The notes: generated by a model not told the origin, from the sequence alone. Positions 8,254-17,566 are shown, counted from the first letter of the stretch. The stretch is 64,000 nt of DNA from Dehalococcoidia bacterium (GCA_025361145.1 JANYAV010000014.1:20741-84740); one strand, 5' to 3'. Numbers and translations: made by a program.

Positions 8254-9801
8254 ATGAACAACTATTCTTACGTAATTTTAGGCAGCGGTATCGCCGGTTT
8301 ATATACGGCCTTGCTGGCCTGCGAGCATGGTAAAGTTCTGATCATAACTAAAGGCAGCATCGATGATTGTAACACCAAGTACGCGCAGGGCGGGATAGCC
8401 GCACCGATCGGCTCCAATGACTCCGCGGATCTGCATTATAAAGACACGCTTAAAGCTGGCGATGGACTGGTAGACCAGGAATCAGCGCATATTTTAGCAG
8501 AGGAAGCCCCCGACCGTATTTCAGATCTGGTAAGTTTCGGGGTACCTTTTGATACCGTCAATGGAGCGATAGCCTTAACGATGGAAGCCGCTCACAGCGT
8601 GCCCAGAGTGCTGCACGCGGGGGGGGATGCCACAGGGGCGCACATCGAGGCTACACTGAGCAGTCGAGTAAGAGAACGTAAACAGGATATCAAAGTACTG
8701 GAAAATTGTCTGGTAACAGATATCCTGACAGAAAACGGTAAGATTGCTGGCGTACGCGCCCTGGATCTGCGGACTGGATCAACTTTGGAATTTACCTGCC
8801 GATGCATGATTTTAGCTACCGGCGGAGCAGGAAACTTATTTAAATACACTACTAACCCCGCGGTAGCCACCGGTGACGGCGTGGCATTGGCTTATACGGC
8901 CGGCGCGGAATTGACCGATATGGAGTTTTATCAATTTCATCCCACAGCTTTGCGTATGCCTGGGGTAGCGCCATTTTTAATTTCGGAAGCGGTGAGAGGG
9001 GAGGGCGGGATTCTGCGCAATGTAGAGGGTTATGCCTTTATGAAGGACTATACTCCGGACGCCGAACTAGGCCCCCGGGATGTGGTAGCGCGAAGTATGC
9101 TTTTTGAAATGCAGAAGACGGGTTCCGACCGGGTATTTCTGGATGTACGGCACCTTTCTCCCAATCTAGTGACGACCCGTTTCCCCAATATCTATAAATA
9201 TTGTTACGATCAGGGACTGGATATCACTAAGGGACTGATTCCGGTAGCTCCGGCAGCACATTATATGGTAGGCGGCGTCAAAACCAATACCTGGGGCGAG
9301 ACCAATATTGTCGGATTATTCGCCGGAGGCGAGGTAGCTTGCACGGGTGTACACGGAGCCAATCGGTTGGCTTCTAACTCCATGCTGGAAGTATTAGTGT
9401 TCAGTAAACGCACTATCGAAAAAAGCCTGCAAAGCAGAATTAAAAGCGAGCCGGTGAGCAGCAGTACTGCCGTGCGGACTACATTATCAAAGAGAAAAAC
9501 AATGGGTTCGGTGACAACCGTCAGTTTAAGAGCCTTACAGGACTTGATGTGGAATAAAGCGGGAATAATAAGGAACAAAGAAGGCCTGGAACTGGCGAGA
9601 GAGACCCTGGCCGGTTGGCAAAAATGCCTACCTGAATCTACTGACCGTTCCACCTACGAATTAAGTAATCTGGTAACTACCGGCCGGCTGTTAGTTGAAG
9701 CCGCATTGATAAGAGAAGAAAGCCGCGGAGCTCATTTCCGCTCGGATTTTCCGCTGCACTCGACAAATTGGGAAAAACACATCATCTTTACTCGCGGTTA
9801 A
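8254..9801 (+). CDS. nadB: L-aspartate oxidase
   Basis: A flavoprotein that oxidises L-aspartate to iminoaspartate in the first step of NAD synthesis and can use fumarate as electron acceptor under anoxia. The N-terminal FAD motif is ILGSGIAGLYTA. Unlike SdhA, the covalent-FAD histidine is replaced in NTKYAQGG. Shared catalytic regions are FHPTA, AVRGEGGILRN, HYMVGGV and GANRLASNS, and it ends with SRGAHFRSDFP. The ATG at 8254 is preferred over the GTG at 8245 because of promoter position. nadC follows; nadA is not in the window. Adjacency to the fumarate/succinate operon suits its fumarate use. Confidence 0.95.
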   Translation: MNNYSYVILGSGIAGLYTALLACEHGKVLIITKGSIDDCNTKYAQGGIAAPIGSNDSADLHYKDTLKAGDGLVDQESAHILAEEAPDRISDLVSFGVPFDTVNGAIALTMEAAHSVPRVLHAGGDATGAHIEATLSSRVRERKQDIKVLENCLVTDILTENGKIAGVRALDLRTGSTLEFTCRCMILATGGAGNLFKYTTNPAVATGDGVALAYTAGAELTDMEFYQFHPTALRMPGVAPFLISEAVRGEGGILRNVEGYAFMKDYTPDAELGPRDVVARSMLFEMQKTGSDRVFLDVRHLSPNLVTTRFPNIYKYCYDQGLDITKGLIPVAPAAHYMVGGVKTNTWGETNIVGLFAGGEVACTGVHGANRLASNSMLEVLVFSKRTIEKSLQSRIKSEPVSSSTAVRTTLSKRKTMGSVTTVSLRALQDLMWNKAGIIRNKEGLELARETLAGWQKCLPESTDRSTYELSNLVTTGRLLVEAALIREESRGAHFRSDFPLHSTNWEKHIIFTRG

Positions 9802-9906
9802 ATATACATGATAGCCTCTTTTTTATATCTTCGTGGAGTGATATTATAGATGCTAAGTAAGCAAACCTCAGGCGCAAGTCGATAAAAGGATGGTTCTTTC
9901 TGTTTA

Positions 9907-10803
9907 ATGAAAATTGAGAAAGGAAAGCAATTTGCAGAGTTAGCGATAGATTATATAAATAAAATCGTGGCTATCGCTCTGGCGGAAGATATCGGCAAAG
10001 GCGACATAACCAGCGAGATATTAATTCCGGTGGATCTGCAAGGCCGCGCTTATATGCTGGTTAAACAAAGCGGCGTCATAGCTGGCATTCCCGTAGTAGA
10101 GAGGGTTTTCCATCAAGTGGATCCCACTCTTAAAGTGGTAATTCAAATCCAGGATGGGACAGCCGTCAAAAATGGCGATGTGCCCATGACTGTGAGCGGA
10201 AATGTGCGCAGCATACTGAAAGCGGAAAGAGTGGCCTTAAATTTTTTTCAGCGATTAAGCGGGATTGCCTCTACAACCGCTGAATATGTCGAAAAAGTGC
10301 AGGACTTATCGGTAGACATTGCAGATACCCGCAAGACCACCCCGGTACTGCGCGAGCTAGAAAAATACGCAGTGCGCATGGGGGGAGGCAAGAATCACCG
10401 CATGGGACTGGATGATGCCATTCTGATTAAAGATAACCACATCGCCGCCCTGCGCGCTCTAGGCATAAATTATCAAGAGATAGTGAGCAAGGCCAAAGGC
10501 AAAGCTGCCCCGGGAATGATGGTAGAAGCAGAAGCCACCACGATTCAAGAAGTGATGGACGCGGTGGAGGCAGGGGCAGATATAGTGATGCTGGACAATA
10601 TGTCTGTGACGGAAATGACCCGAGCAGTAGAGCTGATTGACGCCCGCGCTGAAGTGGAAGCTTCAGGTGGGATTAACCTGAAAAACGTGCGCGCTGTTGC
10701 CGAGACCGGAATAGATTTTATCTCTATTGGCGCTTTAACTCATTCTTTTAAAGCGATGGACATCAGCCTCGAACTAGAGCCCCAGACATTTAAGCTACTT
10801 TAG
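9907..10803 (+). CDS. nadC: Nicotinate-nucleotide pyrophosphorylase (quinolinate phosphoribosyltransferase)
   Basis: Decarboxylates quinolinate with PRPP to give nicotinate mononucleotide. The family is clear from RKTTPVLRELEKYAV, GGGKNHRMGL with substrate-binding residues, KDNHI, and the C-terminal barrel segments MLDNM and EASGGI. The 298 residues are full length with a slightly long N-terminus. No good Shine-Dalgarno site lies before the ATG at 9907, so the exact start is uncertain by a few codons. It probably shares control with nadB, 105 bases upstream. Confidence 0.94.
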   Translation: MKIEKGKQFAELAIDYINKIVAIALAEDIGKGDITSEILIPVDLQGRAYMLVKQSGVIAGIPVVERVFHQVDPTLKVVIQIQDGTAVKNGDVPMTVSGNVRSILKAERVALNFFQRLSGIASTTAEYVEKVQDLSVDIADTRKTTPVLRELEKYAVRMGGGKNHRMGLDDAILIKDNHIAALRALGINYQEIVSKAKGKAAPGMMVEAEATTIQEVMDAVEAGADIVMLDNMSVTEMTRAVELIDARAEVEASGGINLKNVRAVAETGIDFISIGALTHSFKAMDISLELEPQTFKLL

Positions 10804-10819
10804 ACTGTTTTCAAAATAA

Positions 10820-10859
10820 TGATAGGGTCTCTTCTAAATTGTGCAAAGAAACCCTATCA
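10820..10859 (-). terminator. Hairpin between convergent nadC and a membrane-protein gene
   Basis: TGATAGGGT (10820-10828) pairs with ACCCTATCA (10851-10859) across a 22-base loop. Read on the reverse strand it is followed by TTATTTTG, so it better serves the reverse-strand gene ending at 10882. Confidence 0.5.
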
Positions 10860-10881
10860 ATGAATACCGAGCATGATTTTA

Positions 10882-11268
10882 CTACTTAGAAGAAGTATTT
10901 ACTTCGGAAACTCCCCTGGTTTTATTTTCAGCGATTAAAACGATGATCCCCCAAATGAGAGTCAGCGCCAGAGAAACGGCTATCCCTTCTGTAGCTATCT
11001 CATAAATAAAGGGAGCGACATTGACAGGGCTGCTCAAGGCAGTAAAAAAGGGTGGTTGAAGAGTCATTTCACCATGCCAGATATGCTCAAGCACCAGAAG
11101 AGCCGCACCGCTCCACAACATTTTGTTTAGCCAACCAAGCTTACGGCTCCAGGTAATTCCTGTTATTTCAATATGTTCTACCCCGGATTTCTGCTCTTTA
11201 TTTTTAACAACTTTTTGAACTATGGTGGTCACAATTGCCTGACTCATGGGCACTAGAAAACATCCCAT
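10882..11268 (-). CDS. Uncharacterised small membrane protein
   Basis: A 128-residue protein whose family I do not recognise. Two hydrophobic helices are likely, around residues 50-65 (containing LLVLEHIWHGE) and near the C-terminus (IAVSLALTLIWGIIVLI), with a weaker one at the N-terminus. AGGAGG sits eight bases before the ATG, which supports translation. It lies about 50 bases downstream of the Fur-family gene on the same... reverse strand in map terms it precedes dtd and Fur, and no metal-binding cluster is evident apart from scattered histidines. Transport or scaffold roles are both possible; no function is proposed. Confidence 0.65.
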   Translation of the reverse strand: MGCFLVPMSQAIVTTIVQKVVKNKEQKSGVEHIEITGITWSRKLGWLNKMLWSGAALLVLEHIWHGEMTLQPPFFTALSSPVNVAPFIYEIATEGIAVSLALTLIWGIIVLIAENKTRGVSEVNTSSK

Positions 11269-11316
11269 AATACATGCCTCCTCTTTTAATAGTTATAGCA
11301 ATGAGTATAAAACAAA

Positions 11317-11766
11317 TTAACTAATACACTTCGAGCAATGACCGAAAATGGCCAGATGTTCAATATCTGCCATGAATCCGTATTGATTTTTCAATTTTGA
11401 TTTAAGTTCAATGAAAACTGATTCTTCCAGATCGATAATTGCTTGACATTCATGACAGACCAGATGATGGTGATGTCCCTTAGAAGTGGGATGGTAGCTG
11501 ACCCGTCCGTTACCCAGATCAGTCTCGGTCACCAACCCCTTGGCTTTAAGCAGGTCTAAAGTGCGATAGACGGTGGAGATATTAACATGGGGATATCTGG
11601 TTACAACCGAAGAGTAAATTTCCTCGGCGCTGATATGATTGTGGCTATTTTCGATGGCGTCTACGATCATAGCACGCTGCGGCGTCATACGATAGCCGGC
11701 TTGGGCCAGCTGCGTTAGAAGGCCGTTGTGGTCATGGGGATGAGTATGACCTGCATGATCTTGCAC
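11317..11766 (-). CDS. Fur-family metal-responsive transcriptional regulator
   Basis: A DNA-binding repressor of the Fur/Zur/PerR superfamily. The winged helix occupies roughly residues 15-90, with the recognition segment NISTVYRTLDLL. The C-terminal domain has CHEC (Cys104, Cys107) and CSKC (Cys144, Cys147), the usual structural zinc site, plus a GHHHHLVC sensor-type stretch. The N-terminus is unusually histidine-rich (HAGHTHPHDH), which hints at zinc or nickel but does not decide the metal. GTG at 11766 is used because CGGAG lies seven bases upstream. Three TTGCAA boxes upstream suggest autoregulation. Confidence 0.92.
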   Translation of the reverse strand: MQDHAGHTHPHDHNGLLTQLAQAGYRMTPQRAMIVDAIENSHNHISAEEIYSSVVTRYPHVNISTVYRTLDLLKAKGLVTETDLGNGRVSYHPTSKGHHHHLVCHECQAIIDLEESVFIELKSKLKNQYGFMADIEHLAIFGHCSKCIS

Positions 11767-11802
11767 AACGTATCTCCGAGGAAATGGATAGATTACGCTA
11801 AA

Positions 11803-11831
11803 ATATTAATATGTTTTCAGAATTATTGCAA
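11803..11831 (-). promoter_or_regulatory. Candidate promoter of the Fur-family gene
   Basis: On the reverse strand, TTGCAA (11831-11826), a 17-base spacer and TAATAT (11808-11803). Each box matches the consensus at four of six positions. The -35 box coincides with one of the TTGCAA repeats, so a bound repressor would block it. Confidence 0.4.
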
Positions 11832-11857
11832 CAAGTTGCAATTAATAACAATTGCAA
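11826..11857. promoter_or_regulatory. Candidate operator: TTGCAA palindromes
   Basis: TTGCAA, itself a palindrome, occurs at 11826-11831, 11836-11841 and 11852-11857. The last two form a longer inverted repeat TTGCAATT-N6-AATTGCAA (11836-11857). It lies about 60-90 bases upstream of the Fur-family start, consistent with an autoregulatory site. Confidence 0.5.
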
Positions 11858-11954
11858 GACAAAACTCAAGTTTAAAAATAAGATAAAGCTCTAATTTAGA
11901 CCTGCGAGGCCCGATCGTGCAGACGAAAAGGGTAGAGAAAAGAATGAAGGGTGG

Positions 11955-12419
11955 TTAAGGCGCCAGAGGAGCGAACTTATCGCGGCTGTCCAGCATAAGG
12001 GTAACAGGACCGTCATTATGGATTTCAACCAGCATATGGGTTTGGAAACGTCCAGTCTCAACTCTCAGACCACTACGGCGGCATTCCTCGACAAAGAGAT
12101 TAAATAATATTTCAGCCTGATCTGGAGGAGCGGCGTTGGTAAAACTGGGACGGCGGCCTTTTCTGGAATCAGCCAATAAGGTGAATTGGGAGACAGCCAG
12201 TATTGAGCCCCGGATGTCCTGAAGGGATAGGTTGAATTTACAATCTGAATCTGAAAATATGCGTAGTCCAATAGTTTTTTTAGCCAGGTAGGAGGCGTCT
12301 TTAGCGCTATCTTCTGAGGCTACTCCAACCAGCACAAGCAGACCAGAGCCGATTTCACCGACTGTTGCTCCATCAACTGTGACTGAGGCTTGGGAAACCC
12401 TTTGAAGCAGCACTTTCAA
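11955..12419 (-). CDS. dtd: D-aminoacyl-tRNA deacylase (DTD)
   Basis: Hydrolyses D-amino acids from mischarged tRNA. The protein shows [17 protein letters not shown] near residues 77-93 and the cross-subunit NDGPVTLML motif near the C-terminus. The start is placed at a TTG at 12419, giving [13 protein letters not shown] as N-terminus, because the family begins at (M)KV(L)xQRV and CAGGAG lies just upstream. The first ATG at 12476 would add 19 unrelated residues. The resulting 154 residues fit the family. Confidence 0.93.
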   Translation of the reverse strand: MKVLLQRVSQASVTVDGATVGEIGSGLLVLVGVASEDSAKDASYLAKKTIGLRIFSDSDCKFNLSLQDIRGSILAVSQFTLLADSRKGRRPSFTNAAPPDQAEILFNLFVEECRRSGLRVETGRFQTHMLVEIHNDGPVTLMLDSRDKFAPLAP

Positions 12420-12627
12420 ATACCTTGACTCCTGTAGGTAAATCTTTCGAGCATATTTTAGCACAGGTATTACCAATAAACCATGCGGGTTTAAGTAGCT
12501 TAAATTAGAATATATAGGTAGAATCTCGTATGATAAAAGAGAATAGGTAATTCCTCAAAACAAAAGGATAGTTATAAAATCTTAGGAAATGTCCCATTTC
12601 CTTTCAAATTAGGATAGTTAAGATAGA

Positions 12628-14844
12628 ATGTTGAACCTGATCAAACGCCTGCAACCCTTTACCTGGTTAATAGTGATTATCTTCGCTCTGCTTTTCGGTC
12701 AAGCAATGACCGATTTGACCCTGCCAGATTATATGTCTCGCATTATCAACGTGGGTATTCAGCAGAACGGCGTTGAGAACCCGGCTCCGGAAGCGATACG
12801 CGCCTCGGAGATGGCTAAACTTAAGATATTGATGAGCGACGAAGATCGTGCCGTAGTTAACGCGGATTATCGTTTTTTGAATAACACCTCGGAAAACTCT
12901 GCAGATCTGGAAAAGAAATATCCAATTCTAACCACTGAACCTATTTATGAATTAAAGACTGAAGCCCGAAGCGCCATGCCAGCCCTAAATACGATCTTCA
13001 GCAAGCCTGAAATGGTGGTTTACTTGATCGAGAAGAATGGACTGGGATCGATGACCGGCGGTAACATCCCAACTTTACCGGCAGGGGTAGATCCCTTTCA
13101 ATATTTTGCTGAATTGCCAGCCGCACAGCAAGTTGCTGCGCGCACTATGGTACTCGAGCAGTTGAAAGCCATACCCGATAAAAGTGTGGCACAAACTGCT
13201 GTAGGTTATGTTTATAACGAATATACCACGATTGGCATAAATGTGGGGAAAATACAAAGAGATTACCTGATGCGGATCGGCGGTTTTATGCTCTTACTCG
13301 CTTTGTTAGGTGTAATCGCTTCCGTAACAGTAGGTTTACTGTCGGCACGCATCGCGGCGGCTTTTGCTAGAGATACCCGCCAGAGAATTTTTAGAAAAGT
13401 TGAGAATTTTTCCAACGCGGAATTTGATAAGTTTTCAACCGCTTCTTTAATCACTCGTTCCACCAACGATATTACACAATTGCAGATGGTCCTGATCATG
13501 CTCCTCCGGGTAGTATTTTACGCGCCAATTATGGCCATAGGCGGCATCATTAAAGCCGTGAGTTTGGACCTATCGATGTCCTGGATTATAGTAGCAGCTG
13601 TAATGGCTTTAATAATGATGATTGGTGTCGTATTCATCATCGCGGTACCTAAATTCAGAATCGTGCAAAAATTAATTGACCGATTAAATCTGGTCACCCG
13701 TGAAATGCTGACCGGTTTGATGGTGGTACGGGCTTTTAATACGCAAGCTTATGAGCTGAATAAATTTGATAAAGCTAATGTGGAATTAAATAACACTAAC
13801 CTTTTTATCAACAAAGTGATGGTCTTTATGATGCCGGCTATGATGTTCATAATGAACGCTGTCATGCTGTTGATCATCTGGTTCGGTGCCAAGCAGATAG
13901 ATGCCGGGGCGATGCAAGTGGGCAATATGATGGCTTATATGCAGTACGTAATCATGATTCTGATGTCCTTTATGTTCGTTTCTTTGATCTTCATTATGCT
14001 GCCACGCGCCAGCGTTTCCGCTACACGAATCAATGAAGTGCTAGAAACAGAGCTAACCATTCTGGATCCCGCCCAACCACGCCATTCCGAAAGCGGCATC
14101 AAGGGCACAGTCGAATTTCAGAAAGTTTGTTTTAAATATCCAGGAGCCGAAGATTATGTTTTAAAAAATATAACCTTTGCTGTTAAATCCGGACAAACGA
14201 CAGCTTTAATCGGTGGTACAGGCAGTGGTAAATCTACACTGATAAACTTGATTTTACGTTTCTACGATGTGACAGAAGGTAAGATATTGGTGGATAATCT
14301 GGATATCCGAGAGGTTACCCAACACGGTTTGCGGGAAAAAATAGGGTATGTGCCGCAAAAAAGCACCCTATTTTCAGGAACGGTAGAGGACAATATTAGA
14401 TATGGTAATGAAACTGCTTCCGAAGGGGACATTGAGAAGGCGGCGACGATCGCCCAGGCAGTGGAGTTCATCAAGAGCAGTGATAAGGGTTTTAAGACCG
14501 ATATTGCTCAGGGCGGCGCTAACCTTTCCGGCGGACAGAAACAAAGGCTTTCAATCGCCAGAGCATTGGCCAAAAAACCTGAGATTTACATCTTTGATGA
14601 CAGCTTCTCTGCTCTGGACTTCAAGACTGATGCTGAGTTAAGAAAGGCTTTACGTAAAGAAACTAAAGAAGCCACAGTTTTGATTGTAGGCCAAAGAATA
14701 AGCACCATTATGAACGCTGATAGTATCGTTGTTTTGGATGATGGCCGAATTGCCGGAACAGGTACACATAAAGAACTAATGGAAACCTGTGGAGTGTACA
14801 GGGAGCTTGCTCAATCCCAACTTTCAAAGGAGGAACTGGCCTGA
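12628..14844 (+). CDS. ABC exporter half-transporter with degenerate ATPase site
   Basis: One half of a heterodimeric multidrug/lipid-type exporter with permease and ATPase in one chain. The first membrane helix (residues 12-32) is followed by a long external insertion to about residue 210, then five helices and a nucleotide-binding domain. Walker A is GGTGSGKST (from residue 529) and the signature LSGGQ is intact. The catalytic glutamate after Walker B is aspartate (FDDS, residue 658) and the switch histidine is glutamine (VGQRIS, residue 689). This is the expected pattern for the noncatalytic site of asymmetric exporters. Its stop overlaps the partner start (TGATG). Substrate unknown. Confidence 0.92.
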   Translation: MLNLIKRLQPFTWLIVIIFALLFGQAMTDLTLPDYMSRIINVGIQQNGVENPAPEAIRASEMAKLKILMSDEDRAVVNADYRFLNNTSENSADLEKKYPILTTEPIYELKTEARSAMPALNTIFSKPEMVVYLIEKNGLGSMTGGNIPTLPAGVDPFQYFAELPAAQQVAARTMVLEQLKAIPDKSVAQTAVGYVYNEYTTIGINVGKIQRDYLMRIGGFMLLLALLGVIASVTVGLLSARIAAAFARDTRQRIFRKVENFSNAEFDKFSTASLITRSTNDITQLQMVLIMLLRVVFYAPIMAIGGIIKAVSLDLSMSWIIVAAVMALIMMIGVVFIIAVPKFRIVQKLIDRLNLVTREMLTGLMVVRAFNTQAYELNKFDKANVELNNTNLFINKVMVFMMPAMMFIMNAVMLLIIWFGAKQIDAGAMQVGNMMAYMQYVIMILMSFMFVSLIFIMLPRASVSATRINEVLETELTILDPAQPRHSESGIKGTVEFQKVCFKYPGAEDYVLKNITFAVKSGQTTALIGGTGSGKSTLINLILRFYDVTEGKILVDNLDIREVTQHGLREKIGYVPQKSTLFSGTVEDNIRYGNETASEGDIEKAATIAQAVEFIKSSDKGFKTDIAQGGANLSGGQKQRLSIARALAKKPEIYIFDDSFSALDFKTDAELRKALRKETKEATVLIVGQRISTIMNADSIVVLDDGRIAGTGTHKELMETCGVYRELAQSQLSKEELA

Positions 14845-16745
14845 TGAGCGAGCGTATAAGCGGGCGACCTGTGGATTCCCAATTCAAAGTAGAGCAACAA
14901 CCTCGAGGCCCAGGTGGGCCAGGCAGAGGTGGGCCGATGCACATGGGCGGTAGCGGCGAAAAAGCTCGAAATTTTAAAGCCACTATGAAAACCATGTTGC
15001 ATTATCTGCGTCCATATCGAGTTCCTATTCTGGCGGTACTTATTTTATCCATAATTAGTACGGTGTTTGCCATATTTGGGCCCAAGATCCTGGGTTATGC
15101 TACCACACGGCTGTTTGAAGGCGCGGTGGCTAAAATCATGCATGTGCCCGGAGCTGCCATCGATTACACCTATATCGGTAACCTGATTTTACTTTTGATT
15201 GTCCTATATATAATCAGCGCGGGTACCGGATATTTGCAGGGGCTAATTATGGCCAATGTTTCTGCAAGATTAACCTATGATCTAAGAAACAGAATAGCCG
15301 AGAAGATAAATCTGCTGCCTTTCAAATATTTTGATAAACAGTCATATGGCAACGTCTTAAGCCGGGTGACCAATGATGTAGATACGATCTACAATTCTTT
15401 AAGTCAGAGCATGTCCCAGTTGGTGTCTTCAGTCGTGATGATTATAGGTATTTTGATCATGATGTTTACAATCAACTGGTTAATGACGCTGGTAGCACTG
15501 GTAGTCTTGCCCTTATCCGTGATTTTAATTTCTTTCTTTGTAAAAAAATCGCAGATATATTTTAAGCAAAACCAGAATTACCTGGGCGAAATTAACGGAC
15601 ACATAGAAGAGATGTACAGCGGTCATAATGTAATGCGCGCTTTCAACGGAGAAGAGAAATCCATCACCAAATTTGATGGAATAAATAAAAGATTATATAC
15701 AGTGGGCTGGAAATCGCAATTTTTTGCTTCTATGATGATGCCGGTCACGCAATTTATCGGCAACCTTGGATATGTAGCGATCTGTATCTTGGGCGGCTAT
15801 CTGGCAATTATTAAGACCATCACGGTGGGTGATATTTTGGCCTTTATACAGTACGTCAGGCAATTTAACCAGCCTATTACCCAGGCGGCCAATATGGCGG
15901 GTATTTTGCAATCTTTCGCAGCGGCTGCAGAACGTGTTTTCGAATTTTTGAATGAAGAAGAGGAAATTGCTGAATCAACTCAAGCTGTTAAGATCAATAA
16001 TGTAGAGGGACGGGTCACTTTCGATAAAATTGATTTCGGTTACAATCCGGATAAAATCATCATCAAAGATTTCTCAATCGATATAAAATCAGGACAGCGC
16101 GTGGCTATAGTAGGCCCAACAGGGGCAGGAAAGACGACTTTGGTGAAGCTGCTCATGCGTTTCTATGAAGTAAACAAAGGCGTGATAAAAGTAGATGGCG
16201 TGGATATTCGACAGATGAAGCGTAATGATTTGCGCAGTATCTTCGGTATGGTTTTACAGGACACATGGTTATTTAATGGCACGATCAAAGAAAACATACG
16301 CTATGGCAATGCGGGCGCCACGGATGAAGATGTACTGGCAGCCGCGAAAATCGCCTATGTGGATCATTTTGTGCATGCTCTGCCCGGGGGCTATGATATG
16401 GTATTGAACGAAGAGGCCAGCAACATTTCTCAAGGACAAAAACAGCTTCTGACCATCGCGAGAGCGGTACTGGCTAATCCAAGAATATTGATTCTGGATG
16501 AGGCAACCAGCTCTGTGGATACCAGAACTGAGATTTTAATACAAAAAGCGATGGAAAAGTTAATGAAAAACCGGACCAGCTTTATCATCGCTCACCGGCT
16601 TTCAACAATTCGTAATGCCGATGTCATCCTGGTTATGAAAGACGGCGCGATTGTCGAGCAAGGCGATCACAATGGCCTGTTAGCTGCCAACGGAGCATAT
16701 GCGTCGATTTACAATAGCCAGTTTGAAACCGGTCTGGTAAGCTGA
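14844..16745 (+). CDS. ABC exporter half-transporter with catalytic ATPase site
   Basis: Partner of the preceding gene. A 45-residue glycine- and proline-rich N-terminus (GGPGRGGPMHMGG) precedes six membrane helices and the ATPase domain. Walker A (GPTGAGKTT), Walker B with catalytic glutamate (LILDEATS) and switch histidine (IAHRLS) are all canonical. The signature is changed to ISQGQ. Combined with the partner, one composite site should be competent and the other degenerate, as in TM287/288-type heterodimers. Translational coupling supports equal amounts of the two chains. Confidence 0.92.
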   Translation: MSERISGRPVDSQFKVEQQPRGPGGPGRGGPMHMGGSGEKARNFKATMKTMLHYLRPYRVPILAVLILSIISTVFAIFGPKILGYATTRLFEGAVAKIMHVPGAAIDYTYIGNLILLLIVLYIISAGTGYLQGLIMANVSARLTYDLRNRIAEKINLLPFKYFDKQSYGNVLSRVTNDVDTIYNSLSQSMSQLVSSVVMIIGILIMMFTINWLMTLVALVVLPLSVILISFFVKKSQIYFKQNQNYLGEINGHIEEMYSGHNVMRAFNGEEKSITKFDGINKRLYTVGWKSQFFASMMMPVTQFIGNLGYVAICILGGYLAIIKTITVGDILAFIQYVRQFNQPITQAANMAGILQSFAAAAERVFEFLNEEEEIAESTQAVKINNVEGRVTFDKIDFGYNPDKIIIKDFSIDIKSGQRVAIVGPTGAGKTTLVKLLMRFYEVNKGVIKVDGVDIRQMKRNDLRSIFGMVLQDTWLFNGTIKENIRYGNAGATDEDVLAAAKIAYVDHFVHALPGGYDMVLNEEASNISQGQKQLLTIARAVLANPRILILDEATSSVDTRTEILIQKAMEKLMKNRTSFIIAHRLSTIRNADVILVMKDGAIVEQGDHNGLLAANGAYASIYNSQFETGLVS

Positions 16746-16814
16746 CGGTTTATCTAAAACGATGCTTTTATAAGTTATTTAGACGCCTTTGATTACTTAT
16801 GTTTGATATCGGAC

Positions 16815-16844
16815 TTGACAAGACGGGGTAATAGGTACTATAGT
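16815..16844 (+). promoter_or_regulatory. Promoter of the winged-helix gene
   Basis: TTGACA at 16815-16820, an 18-base spacer and TATAGT at 16839-16844. The expected start is near 16851, about 20 bases before the TTG start codon. A palindrome overlaps the -10 box. Confidence 0.65.
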
Positions 16845-16847
16845 ACC
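16834..16847. promoter_or_regulatory. Perfect 14-bp palindrome over the -10 box (operator)
   Basis: GGTACTATAGTACC is a perfect inverted repeat that contains the -10 hexamer TATAGT. Its position immediately before a small DNA-binding protein gene suggests a repressor-binding operator, probably for that protein itself. Confidence 0.55.
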
Positions 16848-16871
16848 CCCTATGATCAAGGGGAAGACTAA

Positions 16872-17150
16872 TTGAGAGTAAATCGAAGACGCTCTGATAT
16901 TGAAATCATCGCCGAAATGCTGAAAGTAGGCGAGAATGGCGCGGGTAAAACCGAGATCATGTATAGCGTTAACATGAGCTACAGTCAGATACAGAAGTAT
17001 CTCGGTTACCTGTTAAGCGAAGGGTTTATCGATACTATAAAAATCGGGAATCCCTGCGTGTACTATCGTGTTACTGAAAAGGGTCAGCGTTTATTGACTC
17101 TTCTTACCGATGTTAAAGACATGTTAGGGCTGGACGATCTAGTTATATAA
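16872..17150 (+). CDS. Archaeal-type winged helix-turn-helix protein
   Basis: A 92-residue predicted DNA-binding protein. An N-terminal helical part (RRSDIEIIAEML) is followed by a helix-turn-helix (KTEIMYSVNMSYSQIQKYL) and a wing ending in YYRVTEKGQRLL. This arrangement is typical of the archaeal winged-helix family also found in Chloroflexota. The TTG start is supported by AGGGGAAG just upstream. It has a strong promoter with an operator-like palindrome. Targets are unknown; autoregulation is the simplest inference. Confidence 0.75.
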   Translation: MRVNRRRSDIEIIAEMLKVGENGAGKTEIMYSVNMSYSQIQKYLGYLLSEGFIDTIKIGNPCVYYRVTEKGQRLLTLLTDVKDMLGLDDLVI

Positions 17151-17221
17151 CTTTCATACTGCGAATGGCTGCCTGTTAGAGTTTTCCCGGTTGTTCAAAG
17201 TATACTGATAAAGGAACTGAG

Positions 17222-17566
17222 ATGACTGACAAGAGAATGCTGATTGTAGACGAAGAGATCTTAAACCAGATCGATCAGAATCGTGGCGATATGAGCAGAG
17301 CAGAATTTATTAGCTTCCTCATAAATAGTCAATTAGGCGAAAACGAAAGTGAAAGTGCCACAGCCATAGCTCCCCAATATGTAGATAGAGAAGAATTTCA
17401 AGAGTTCACTCAAGGCATGAAAGACCTCTTAAAGCGTTTTCTGGATTTCTTCATCAGCTACGGGCTGGAATTGGGTCCAGAACCCAAGGACAATACTTTT
17501 TCTGACCTGGTGCAGAAATTGCAGACTCTTTCCGCCAACAGCGGTAAACCTAAGGTAAGCAAATAA
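17222..17566 (+). CDS. Hypothetical protein with a ribbon-helix-helix-like N-terminus
   Basis: A 114-residue acidic protein. The first 40 residues (LIVDEEILNQIDQNRGDMSRAEFI) resemble a short strand-helix-helix of the ribbon-helix-helix kind, with the common MSRAEFISFLI segment. The rest is helical, with a lysine-rich tail. It lies 71 bases after the winged-helix gene on the same strand and may share its message. Function is not established; DNA binding is only a suggestion. Confidence 0.55.
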   Translation: MTDKRMLIVDEEILNQIDQNRGDMSRAEFISFLINSQLGENESESATAIAPQYVDREEFQEFTQGMKDLLKRFLDFFISYGLELGPEPKDNTFSDLVQKLQTLSANSGKPKVSK

